The translations under genes were made by a program, and so were the position numbers. A stretch of 64,000 bases of DNA from Ypsolopha sequella. Lineage: Eukaryota; Arthropoda; Insecta; Lepidoptera; Ypsolophidae. The stretch covers positions 10,292,001 to 10,356,000 of the forward strand of contig OW204012.1 in assembly GCA_934047225.1 (NCBI GenBank), written 5' to 3'. This document shows positions 1 through 12,100 of the stretch, piece after piece. The notes beneath the pieces are model-generated. The model made no database searches and was not told where the DNA came from. It saw nothing but the letters and a program-made list of their open reading frames with translations. Position 1 is the stretch's first letter. Every line of letters begins with the position of its first letter.

Positions 1-42
1 CAAATTGTGGTCATCCTATATTACAAATTGTGGTCATCCTAT
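1..42. repeat. Two direct copies of a 23-bp motif at the window edge
   Basis: The motif beginning CAAATTGTGGTCATCCTAT occurs at 1-23 and again from 24. It may be the end of a tandem array that lies mostly outside the window. Confidence 0.5.
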
Positions 43-47
43 CAGAT

Positions 48-912
48 AATAGCCTAAAAAAGACATATTTCACGTTATTTAAACTAAATTACGCATATTT
101 TTTGCAAATTACGCGAAATAAAATATAATATTTTAAAATATCTTATCTGTGACGGCAATGTGCCGCGAACGCTCTGTGATTGGTGGCAACTCATGGTGAC
201 GTCACATGCAAGTAAACATGGATTCCTAGACTGATTGTTGTTTGCATTTTATGTTTTCTGAGTGTTAAATTCGATCTGTGAAGCACTTTTCGGTCAATTT
301 TGGATAAATTTTGTAATGAGAATTCACTTAGGTGCACTGTTTTGTTGAGGTTATGTGAACTTGTTTACTAGCGTGTGACGTCACGCGTGTCACGTGACCA
401 GCGCCATTACAGAAACATCGTTTTCGGAGCGATTTTTAAAACGTAAACTTAAATATTTATTTTATTAGTAAAACAGTAAAATTTCTCGGAAATATCAAAG
501 AAGTGTGCTTATTATGTTATAAATAATCATTTAAAATTACGTCCGAAATTAGTCAAATAGCCTATTGTAAGACATAAGGCGTAAGAATCAAAGTCAAAGT
601 AGTCAAAAGTATCCGTAATAGAAGAGCTTGTATGACTAAATTAATGGATGTGGAAGAGGCGAAACCTGTAGTACCTGCCTACCCCTGTGGGAGACATGCG
701 TGAGTATTATGTATGTATGTTGTAGGCAACAAAGTTAGCAAATTTCGCTCACTAAGGACACGCAAGGTAGGTCAGCTTGTGGCTGCTAGTTCAATACATT
801 TCTGTGGTTGCAGTCAAGCCAAAATTGATGCTCTCACTTTTATTTTTAAACGAATTTAAATTAATGGCATTATTTTAAAAGACAGTAGGTATCACCCGAG
901 TTATGAGACCTT
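48..912. other. AT-rich flank 3' of the receptor gene, no gene recognised
   Basis: I see no convincing coding exon here. Two CRE-like TGACGTCA sites (around 198-206 and 376-384) and a CACGTGAC motif lie in an otherwise AT-rich stretch. The same TGACGTCA string is common in the MITEs of this window, so it does not by itself mark a promoter. Part of the receptor 3' UTR may extend into this region. Confidence 0.4.
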
Positions 913-1180
913 GGTATTCAAAATGGCCGCCCAGTACGAGCACAAAATGAATAACAAGCAAGAAAACTTATCGACACGTATTTCGCCACTTTTTGCTGTC
1001 GACCGGTCGGGCGGACAACACATCCCGAGGATGCCTCGTTTAGAGGCGAAACAAGTGTCGATAAGTTTTCTTGCTTGTTATTTAAGATTGCTTTATTTTG
1101 TGCTCGTACTGCTTGCTTTGCTTGTGCATGTTTTATGCGGGAGGGCGGGCGGTGTTTGAGTCTGCATTTTGAATAGCATG
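913..1180. repeat. Foldback (inverted-repeat) element
   Basis: The arm at about 932-977 is repeated in reverse complement at about 1051-1112, apart from a 10-bp insertion. Outer bases also pair (GGTATTCAAAATG against CATTTTGAATA). The short open frame at 911-1159 is a by-product of this symmetry. The right half continues into a dispersed repeat shared with 48213-48420. Confidence 0.7.
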
Positions 1181-1277
1181 GTAAGAGTGTTTAGCGGAAT
1201 ATTGCAAATTATTAATGTATCCACAAATTTATGATGGACTTCCGCAAAGTAACGCCTTTTTCAATACATTTTTTTCA
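1075..1277. repeat. Dispersed repeat, copy 1 (second copy at 48213-48420)
   Basis: About 200 bp, including a GCGGGAGGGCGGGCGGTG core and a TTCCGCAAAGTAACGCC end, is nearly identical to 48213-48420 in the same orientation. The class is not assigned. Confidence 0.7.
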
Positions 1278-1433
1278 CTTCAATAAAACCAGCTCTTGGC
1301 CAATCTGTTTCTGCAACGCCATTTAAGTTTAATCGATATTAGATTCATGCCATCCCTTATATTTCGATTAACAAAGAAAGTGAAAGCATTATCGTCAATC
1401 ATGCAAGCCAGCTTGTACCAAGACAGCATAGAT

Positions 1434-3157
1434 TTACAGGCTATTTCCGAACATCATTCGATCGTCGTACAAACTCAGCCTATTCGACTCATTCGCCCTT
1501 CCTTTTTGCAACGCCCTATCCCTTCTAGCCTTCCGTATAGCCACCGGCAAGTCACCTGGCGTTTTGACCCTGCCAGCCGGATTTTGCAGATGAATATCTC
1601 CTGAACTGGAGAAAATATCGCTGACTTGTTCTAAGGAATGCTGTCTCTTTATCGCCAGCGATTTCAAGGAAGGTTTAGGCGATTTTGGACTGTTATCCCC
1701 TGTACTTTCGGGTCTTATTGGATTGTTTAAATACTTGTTAAGTTCAGTTGTATCGATTTCCCCGTTCAAAGCGGCCAAGTATACGGGATTATCGCCACTG
1801 TAACCGTTAACCAGATTCTCTTTGTCGTTAGGATCGCTGAATTCGTTGTCGAAATTCGTGTACTTATTTTGGAATTTGTTGAACGTGAAATCAGTTTTAG
1901 TCTGACTAGATTCTTTTAAGACTTCGTTAGGTTTCCGTTTATCGATTTCTTGGTTTTTTGAAACGGTTTGCATCGTGATTTTAGAGCCGCCGTTTTCTGA
2001 TAGAAGCATCAAGTGCTCGTCTTCGCTGCTGGAACAGTCTGAGCCTAAATCGAATGGGCTGTCGTTTTGGAAATTCTCCACTGGATTGTCGAGATATTGG
2101 AGTTCTAAATTGATACTAGCTCGGGATGATCTCCCGCTATTAGATGCGTTGGAAATAATTTTGTTATCGCAGCTCAATCGCTTTTTTATCGTAGAATCTT
2201 CGGATTCGGAATGACCGGCATTTTGGAAAATGCTTTGAGAGGACATCGACGTTCTAACTGAATTCTTGTTGATACTTTCCGAACTCCCTTGCGTTTTGCT
2301 TCTCATCTCTATGAGATTTGTCGATCTTTTGTAGTCGGTCGGTTTCGCTTTCGGGACTATAACGGCGAATATTTGGTTCGGCGGTTTCGGATCGGTTTCC
2401 TCGCCGTTTCGCGCCGGCATTTCTTTGAAACCGAACACCTTGTTTTCTCTATTCATATCGCTTTCCATTATCATTGTAGGCGACAAGGTTCTATTTGGTG
2501 GCGAAAGGCATGGCGTTTCGAAGTTATACAAATTCCTACCGTCCTGATTCAAAACTATATTCGATGGTCTGTTAAACGCAAACGGTAGATTGGAAGGTTT
2601 CTCGTTCACGATAGACGTCCTAATACGCCCGGAATCTACGGAACCATGGCTCAAAGTTTCTTGTATCAACTTGACTTCCGTTTCCAAAGGCTTCGGAGTC
2701 CTTTGCAACTTATTCTCGAAGAATTTCCGGATGCCCCATTTTGGTTTCTCCACTTTAACTTCGTGGAGTAAGTTAGTTTGTTTTGGGCCGCGGTTTTCGC
2801 TGACGCTTACGTCATTCGGTATGTAATCCAAAGGGCGTTGATACGATCGTATTTCGTTGAACCTATCAGAGTTCTCGTTTAAATGGGCGCGGTTATGAGA
2901 GACTCTAGCAACAGAGAGGCAGTTGTCGTCAACATTTTGTGCTCTAGGGCCTTCTACGTTAGGGACAGTGATGTCTTTGAGGCTCTTGTGAATGAGCTCG
3001 ACTGTGTGTGTCTGCGTGTTGTTGTGTGTGTTTCTTTCGAGACACGGGTTGCGTCCGATGTGGGGCTGTGTGTAGAGGAGGGGTGTGGTGACGTCACAGT
3101 TCTGGGACACGATGCAGTTTGAGTTCTTGTCTGTCTCTGGTTGCGGGACGTTTGAGT
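1434..3157 (-). CDS. wit: Receptor exon 13: C-terminal regulatory tail and stop
   Basis: The acceptor TTGTTCCAG precedes 3157 and the frame stays open for 1724 nt to the TAA at 1434-1436. It encodes residues about 680-1253. [11 protein letters not shown] near its start matches the conserved tail motif [12 protein letters not shown] of BMPR2/Wit. RVKTPGDLP near the end resembles the BMPR2 RVKTP motif. The rest is low-complexity and rich in Ser, Asn and Asp, as expected for the disordered tail that in other animals binds cytoskeletal regulators such as LIMK; that role is inferred from the family. Open frames on the opposite strand here are shadows. Confidence 0.92.
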
Positions 3158-6100
3158 CTGGAACAAGATAAATAGATTTTTTTGGTAGACGTTGTTACAT
3201 ATTTGCTAAAGATATAATTTATAAATATTGAAATCATAGCAATTATTCGTATTTTCGAAAAGGAACCGAACCATAAATTGTAATAAATTGTATAGAGCCG
3301 GCCATGAGTCGCCGCTCGCGCGTCTTGTCCGGCTTCGAGTGACTTGCGCTCTCTCAACGGCGGTGTGCGGGGAGGCGGGGAGCCGCGCCAGTGAACGAGC
3401 GCGCAGAACAGACTTAGTGTCGAGCGCTTTGAGCGAGCGAGCGCGCTATACATGAAGGCGCCGACGGGTGTCGTGGCAGGGCAAAGCCCGTCGCAAAAAC
3501 CGCCTGGAAGCGCAGCAAGAAGTGCCGCCAGAAGCCTGAAGCTGTGGTCCTGGCGTAAGATAAGCGTCAATGTGACGTCGGAGGAAAACAAAACATGACA
3601 CTGAAAGCTGGCGAGGCGTTATTCAGTCAGTCCAGCCGGGACTTCTGCAGAAGTAACGTACGAATTTCTGTCAGTCCCCAACTGCCTGTAGACACTCCCC
3701 GGTACAGCTTCTCATTATGTCATGCCGGAACACAGCTAGTCGCTTGGCGTTACGGTTTCGTCATGAGGTTGCAAGCCAAGCAGATCATATGTCAATACCA
3801 CCTCTCCCTTGCCCCGTACATTCCTAAGGCGTGTTCCGTTTACCTGGATTATGCGGGTGCAAGTTGTTGTCATGTATGACGGGTCCGGGCGTCTGGAGCA
3901 TCGTTTTCAGTTCACCCATACGTTCTTCTACGCAGACAGCCGTTAATCTGCGAAAATCATTAATTATTTATTTATTTATTACACTTTTTGCACATTTACA
4001 CAAATAATAAAGACATACAATTTACTCATTACACTTTTTGCACATTTAAACAAGTAATAAAGACCTAAAGAAACAACTAAACATGGTGTACAAAGGCTCA
4101 TTGCTCATAGCAATATCTTCCAGGCAACCTTTGGAAGCAAACAGAAAGATGAACAGAATAACATAAGGAAGGTGCAAATACTAATTGGGAAATAATAAGG
4201 AGATAGTAATAATTATAGAATTAAATGAAACTTGAGGATAATTCATGATTTATACAAGGTGACTTTTTGATCATCGTCCAAATTCATACTGGAGGCTTAA
4301 TAAGTGATCAGTATCTTGGATCAGTAACCATTTTTGTGAAATGAGTAAATTGAAATTTCGGCTTCCCATAGAAATTCAGTTCCACTCCCGAGTGAATCGC
4401 TATGGGGAGTCGAAATTTCATTTTACGAATTTCACCAAAATTGTTATTGATCCACGATACTGATCACTTACCAAGTATGAATTTGGACGATAATCAAAAA
4501 TTTACCTTGTATAAAAACGGCTCACGTGACGTAGATACTGTAAGTTCCGCATGTTTACCGTTGTTTGGTGACACTCCGGTAATTAATAACGCAAGCCCGG
4601 AAGTAACTAATTGTGCGGACGCCCTACTGGTCCGACCACCAATAGGACCATCTGCATAGATGTCATCCCGAGCCCTGCGAGCCGCAGCCCGCAGTGTGAG
4701 GCGTAACGTCGTCGCGTAAACGTCTTCACTCGCCCAGATGAAGGCAGTCCAAATCTGCTGAAACTGGTCGGCATCCCCGATCATAACACGTATTGAGGTG
4801 AGCCGTTTTTATATAAATCATGAGATAGTAATAGTTATTTATGCAACAAGAGAGCAAAGTTATTTTTTGTTGCGAGTGCCGAGTTTGAATCCCGAGCAAG
4901 CGAAGGATTCTATAATTGAATCACGAACGTAGCGAGTGATTCTAAGTTAGAATCCTGAGCTTAGTGAGGGATTCAAAGGCACAAGAAACAAATCAATTTG
5001 GTTTCGTGTTACACATACAACTTTTCACACCACTAGCGAGGAAATACAAGATGTAAGAAACGATATTTTCGAACGAATTAAGTGACACCCACATTGATTA
5101 AAAGAAGCGGCATGAGAAGTATCCACTTAGATAATTTACGGTTGTTCCTCCAACTCCACCCGCTTCTTTATGTCCGAAAAAAAAATGATGTCTGGCTCGA
5201 AAAAACAAGTATCCAGAGCCGTAAATCAGTATGTAAAAAAAAATTGAAATGCCAATTCGCGGCGTTCTAAATTGAAATTAGTTGAGCAAAATTGACTTTT
5301 GCTCACTGGTTTTAAGCTACAAAAGCGCACTTATCTAAGACATAAACTTACATATAAAATCAAAATACCTTTCAAATATACACATACATATGTAAAATAC
5401 AGTTGGTAGAACTGATGCCGGGCTCGACTGTGGAGGTACCACCATCTTACTTGGAGACCCCCTCGAAGTAATTCGGGGGAGAGTAAGAGGATAGCTCACA
5501 GGCAAAAAACCAGGAGGCCCACCATGCCTGGGACCGATGGATGGCGGTATATCCATCCCTAATAGCCGGATCTTATATGAAACAGACTGGTGACGGGCAG
5601 CGGCGTCACTGGTGCGAGGGTTCCTACACCGCGCTCACCAACCCGCCTGCCCAGCGTGTGTGAGTATGGGCAATTCTTCCAGGATGATCGCCGGGAGTGG
5701 CAAAGTCCTGGAAAGGCTTATGTCCAGCAGTGGACGAACCAAGCTGATGGATGGATGGATATATACAATAAATAAACGTACAAAAATTATAATACTGGAT
5801 ATTTGAGTTCTAAGACAGATACTCTGGGGAGAAAAATGGTTTCCTTTTATTTTGAAGTATTTTTATTTAACAATGTCTGAATTGTAACAGGTAAGCGATT
5901 CCACAGAGTCTAGCAGCATGTACATAAAATGACTCAATATAAAAACCTGTCCTGCTTTCTGGAATAGATAACCTCATTAAAAGTTGGCTTGAATAAATCG
6001 CCTGCAAAATTGTAATGTAGATTTGTGTTTAGAGAGTTTTCTGTAGTTTATGTTTATATTTAAATTATATAATAAAAGTTATGTACAATGGCGTGCTTGT

Positions 6101-9100
6101 CTCAATAATGAGATTTCTTCCAGCAAACCAAGGGTGATAAGGATATTTGAAATAAATGAGATATTCATATTGTGCACGACAATACTTATACAGAAACAAG
6201 ATTAAATTAATAGTAGATATCTAGTAGTTAAAAATAATAACAAACTACATAAAATTTACATGCCTACATAGTATAAATAAATATAACAATACATATTCAG
6301 TAATACACAATAAATTATATATATATACATACACCTACAGGATAGGTTGTCGAAGATAGTGCTCTTTTATTTTCCTTTTGAATACACCAATGGAGGGGCT
6401 GTCCCTGATACAGTGAGGAAGGGAGTTCCACAGTTTGATGGACTTAACAGTGAAAGAGTTTCCATACGCCCCGGTGTTATGAGAAGGTGTTTTTAAAAGT
6501 GAGACTGTATGAGACCTGACTTGCTTGTCTAAAGAAAAATATACTCATAACGATCGCGGAGGTATGGAGGAGAAGTGGGACTCTTTAAAATGTTGAAAAG
6601 GCAACAGAGGATATGAACATACTGAAGCTGTTTAATGGGAAGCCATTATTCCGAATTCTGGCTGGTAAAAGTTTAGCGCGGACTAGCGACCCGCCCCGGC
6701 TTCGCACGGGTGCAATGCTAATACTAAATGTAGGAGCCCGTAGTTTAGGCACCGTACATTTGAAAGAAGTTGTATAGTTGTGGAGCACGAAGAGAAAAAG
6801 AACTTAGAAACCTCAGTTAAGGTACTGTATTGATATGAAAGTAAACAGAGTTCAGTTTGGCGTCTCTTTCTCTATGTGTGTCGGTATCGACAGTTAGTTT
6901 CGTACTGCTTTAAAAACGATAAAATATAAAATTAATTATTATAGCTAAGTAAATAAAGTAGGCTGCAACGCAAGCAAAACAATGTGCGGTTATGAAACCG
7001 TACATATTGGCAACCCCAAAAGAAGAATAAAAAAAAATATGAGAAAGAGAGGCCAGTACAAAGCAAGTAATTTCTTAAATAAATTAATTGAAGTCGAAGG
7101 CAATATTATCCGCTTGTGTGCGCGTAATATCCATCCTTGGCCGTGGTTGTGGTAGTGACGGCTCGCTGGAGTCACCGGGCTCCTGCTGTGGAGGCTGTGT
7201 CTGTGGATGAGCTCTGCTTTTGGCTCTTTCAGTTTGACCGCAGGTAGAATGACGCACGGTTCGTAGTTCAATATTCTCGTCGTGTTGTGTTGTCGTGACG
7301 TCTCTCCTATCCCGCTTTTTGCATCGATTTAGGCAACATCTTTTGTAGATGCTCCAGATGATAAGAGCAGCTGCTCCTCCCAACAATGTGTAACAAATAA
7401 CATCTTGTTGGATGTCATGAGTTGATAGGGTGGATGGCAAGTTGACCTCACGTTCTTTCTGATATGTTAGGCGCCGTTCAATTTCTTCAGTCTGTAGACT
7501 TCCTAACAGATGTTTTTGCGTACTGTAGTAATTTGTTATATTCACAATCTTGTTTATAGATGAATTCATGGTGGGTATAGTTAGTTCGTTGACCATTTTC
7601 ATGTTGACCTTGCTTCTGTATTGGTTGTGAGAGTAAATGCTTGAATCTTTGGACTGGAGTATGCATCCTGGTTCTAAAGTTATTATTCCGGAAGTATTCA
7701 TAGTATACGGCGTTATGTCCTTATCGCATATTGTTCGCAATGAACATCTATCACAGCATATAATCAGCCAGCTGTTCGGTGCTCGTAACTTAATCCAAGC
7801 GTCCTTGCAAGGAATGTTTTGCATATCGCACGGTAAGCTAGTTTGATGACTTAGGAGTTTTGCCTCGCACGGCGCTTCGTTGTTATGTAAGTTGAATACT
7901 GGTAGGTTCATGTCACAGAGATAGCTATCAGATTTTTGTTGCGAACATAGCTTCAGTTCATTTTCTGTCAAAGAGATGTAAGTATTTTTCTCGAAGTTGA
8001 CAGCAATGAAGTTAGAATTTGTCTGTACCACAGCTGCTCCAATCTCAGTTTTGACAGGTAGTGGAATAGCTCGGTAGTAGTTGTAGTTCTCATCTGAGAT
8101 AAGTGGAATATGGATCTCGAAGAGGAAGTAGTTAGCTGTCACTCGTGCTTTTACGGAAATTAACTTGTAAAGTTCCTTCAGGTCCCCTCTGACGTCTTCA
8201 ACTGGCAATGATAAAGTTCTTGGGAGACTTCCTGAAATCTCATTCAGCTGCTCAATCAAGACGACAGGAGATAGTAGGTGGATATCTATGTGACCTTTAT
8301 AGACATCAGTTAACGTATTATACAGCATTTCCTGAATGGTCTTCAAGTTGTTGATTAGTAGGTATGCAGCAAATGAAGCGGAGTTAAAGTAGTTTGAAGC
8401 CATCACTATTTCCATTTCTGATTCAATCTTTGCGAAGTTTGAGTTAGTTAGCTGCATGAAGTGGTCGATGAGCTTAAACTGTCGCTGAATGTTTTCTTCA
8501 CTTCTTTTCAAAGCATTGTTTTCCAGTTCCGCTATTGATGTTTGATTCTTTATTAGTGCCAGTAAGAAATTTTCATTAGTTTGGATAGCTTTAATATCCT
8601 GCTGGTATTTATCTGCGAATCGTTGGTCCAAAATGCCGAACAGATTATTGGCTAGATAGCCAACTCCGTCCACCAAACCTCGCTTCTTCCGCTTTGATAA
8701 ATGTTTATGCGGTGTTAGTAGAACAGTGTTGTAGTATTTTAGAAGTTCCACCTCGTGATATAACTGCTACAGAGTAGTTTTGCAGTATCTTGGATCCGTT
8801 TTTTCGCATAAGTCGTTGACTCCGTTGAGATAACCTTCAATTCGACGGACACCGTCCCAGTAGTTAGTTAAGTTGTAGTACATAAGTAATGTCCAATCAT
8901 CATGTATCAGCTGCAGTTTTCCCATTCTGTCGTAGTAAATAGGGCGCTCAGGTTCGAAGTTGGTAATCTGAGCACTCGATTTAATTATTGAGCTTTGTGA
9001 TCCAGTTATAAATGTAAACATTGCTAGTAGTGTGGCCAATATTGTAGGAAAAGTTTTCTTGCTCGTTATCTTTTGTCTAGAACATTTAGTGGTTGAATTT

Positions 9101-12100
9101 GTTTGTTGAGTAGTTTCTTCTCGTTGTGTCGTTTTCGATCCACAATCTGAGGCTTCTGGTTTGGAGTCCACGGGAAGGGGCACCAGTTTAACAATTGGCC
9201 GTTTGATCACGCCAGTTTGAGTTTTCACAGTTGTAACTCGAACGTAGCCATCTATCCCGGGATGAAGTTCCAATACTCGCCCCATGGCCCATTTTCCAGG
9301 TGGCAAGTTGTTGTCTTTGATCAGCACAATATCATCTTTCTGTATGTTTTTTATCGCCTTATTCCATTTGCTTCGAACTTGTAGTTGAGTAAGGTATTCA
9401 TTGGACCAGCTTTTCCAAAATTGTTGTAGCATATGTTCTGTTTGTTGCCATCTTCTCCGTAAAGTTAAGTTTCTTACATCATTGTAGTCGGATAATGGCA
9501 GCGTCATTGTTGGACTTCCAGTAAGGAAGTGACCGGGTGTCAAATAATTATAGAACTCTTCCGGATCTTCAGTAATAGGGCAGAGTGGTCTTGAGTTCAT
9601 GCAGGCTTCTATCTTTGCTAGTAGTGTGGTCAAGTCTTCGAACGTGAGCTTTTGCTCTCCCAACACTCGCTTGAGATGATGTTTCATTGACTTGACGGCA
9701 GCTTCCCAAAGCCCACCTCCACCATTAGGCCAGGCCGGGGCGTTGAAGTGCCACTCCACTTCCATATTTGCAATTTCAGTGAAGAATTCAGGAGTTAGTA
9801 ATTGCTTGAACTCTTCAAACTCTTTTCGCAGCATCTTTGAGGCGCCAATAAAATTTGTTCCACAGTCAGAGTACATATGTTTTGGCGTGCCGCGCCTTGC
9901 ACACATTCTTTGAAACGCAGCGATGAAAGTTTCTGTAGATAGGTCGGATGCTAGTTCAATATGCACCGCCTTTGTAGCCATGCACACGAATATAGCGATG
10001 TAGGCTTTCGATGTCTTCACGCCTCTTCCTTTATTTAACTTGACATTCAAATTTCCCGTGTAATCGACTCCGGTATGAGTGAAAGGTCGGGAAGGGGTGG
10101 TTCTTAGCTGCGGCAGATCACCCATTAATTGACTGTGTTGTGTCGCTTTGAATCGTTCACATATTACACAGCGACGAAGTTGAGCCTTAACAACTCTGTT
10201 CCCTCCAACAATCCAGTATCGCTGTCGGATGTGGGATAGTGTCAGTCGCGCTCCTCCATGTAAAGTGGATAGATGTGCTTGATGTATCGTTAGTTGAGTG
10301 AGTCTCCCACTTCGAGATAATAGGATTTTTCATCTCGGATGGCAGGCTGGAGTTTCTCAGTCGTCCACCGACTCTGATAATTCCCTTCTTATCCAGATAA
10401 GGGTTTAATTTGTAGATGCTGCTTTGCTTAGTTAAAGTTTCGTTTTTTGTAAGTTGCTTGAATTCACGCGGAAACTCATTTAGTTGTACAGTTTTGATGA
10501 TTAGCTCATTCGCTGCAGTTAGTTCGCTTGTAGTAAGGTAGTTGGTGTCAGATTTCTTCTTGTCGCGTGAGTTTGCGATAAACCGAAGTATCCAAGTTGT
10601 AACTCTCGTAACGCGACTCAATGAACTGTATTTGTTTAACAATTCAATTATAAAGTCTTTGTTTTGATTGATAGTTAGGGCTGTCACAATTTCTTTCGAA
10701 CTCTCAATATTTGTAGTGTACAAACATTCCAAGTTGCTGGGTTCCTCTTGTCTCCCAATGTTTTGCAGGAATTCTGGACCTTGCCACCAAAGATTGAAGT
10801 TTGTTAGTTTGCTTGTAAAATTTTCATCAAGATTCCAGTTAAACGTGAATGTGTCGGTAACAGGGTTCCAACCCAGTCCCAAAGTTTTCATAGATTCTTC
10901 ATGTTTGAAGTCAAAGACGTTTTGTTTTGAAATCTGATCTTCTGTTAAGTCTTCTAACAGTGTCGGGTGGTTACTCGCCCATTTGCGCAAGTTCATGCCG
11001 CCTCCTTTTAGTAGACTAATGAGTGACATTTGTATATGTTTCGCTTTTTCAATTGAGTTTGCGCCGCTGACGAGGTCATCAACGTAAAAATCGTTTTGAA
11101 GTACTTCAGCAGCTGTTGTACTGTTTTTCAGCGCTGGATATTTGTCACCGTCGTCTAGCGCCAGTTGCCTTAGTGTTCTCATTGCTAGCCACGGTGCGCA
11201 TTTTGTGCCGTAAGTCACGGTACATAGTTGATATTCTCGTAGTGACTCTGTCGGAGTGTTTCGCCAAATAATTTTTTGTAGCGATTGTTGATTTTCTGAT
11301 ATCCATATGCAGCGGTACATCTTTTCTATGTCGGCAGTGAAGGCATATTTATACGACCTCCATTTCAAAATAAGGGCTTGAATGTCTTGTTGTAGATTTG
11401 GACCCTTTTTTAATACGGAATTTAAACAGCTGCCACTTGTAGTTTTTTGCGTTCCATTGTACACAACTCGTAATTTTGTTGTGGTTGAGCTCTGCCTTAA
11501 GACCCCGTGATGAGGCAGATAGCATTCAACAGAGCACGTGGCAGGAGATGACAGCTTCATATGGCCGAGTTCCAAATACTCTCTCATGAACTCTTTGTAC
11601 ATCAGAGCAAGTTTTTTGTTTCTTTCAAGTCGTTTTTCAAGTTGAAGAAATTGTGAGACTGCAATCGACTTTGATTTTCCCAGTTTTTCTTCGAAATCGG
11701 AACATAGTGGCATTTTCACAATATATTCTCCCTCTTGATTTCGTTTTGCGGTGGTTTTATAATGCTCTTCGCATTGATCATCTTCTGATATGTCATCCTT
11801 GTTTGGAGAAATATCTTCGTTTTCCCAAAACTTAGTTAGCTCATTCAAGTTCAATAAAGTTATGTGACAATTAAAAGTTTTATGTTTGCCACATAAAATC
11901 CACCCTAAGCGTGTTTGCTGCGCTATGGGGGATTGTTGTTTTCCTTTCAGGACTCCATCCATTATAATTTCAGAATACACGTCCGCTCCTAGCAGTAGGT
12001 CCACCGGGCGGGAGACGTTGTAGTCTGGGTCGGCGAGTTTCAAGTTTTCTAAGTGCGGCCAGTTGACCTTCTCGAATGTAGAGTGAGGCAAGCTGTTAGT

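Noticed and set aside
198..384. CRE sites as a promoter
   Set aside because: TGACGTCA recurs in many MITEs of this window, so its presence is not informative.
1975..3122. Several open frames on the plus strand
   Set aside because: Antisense shadows of receptor exon 13, whose frame fits the gene model and family motifs.
3094..3591. Minus-strand frame of 165 codons
   Set aside because: Crosses the exon 13 acceptor and the GC-rich intron island in the wrong frame; no family match seen.
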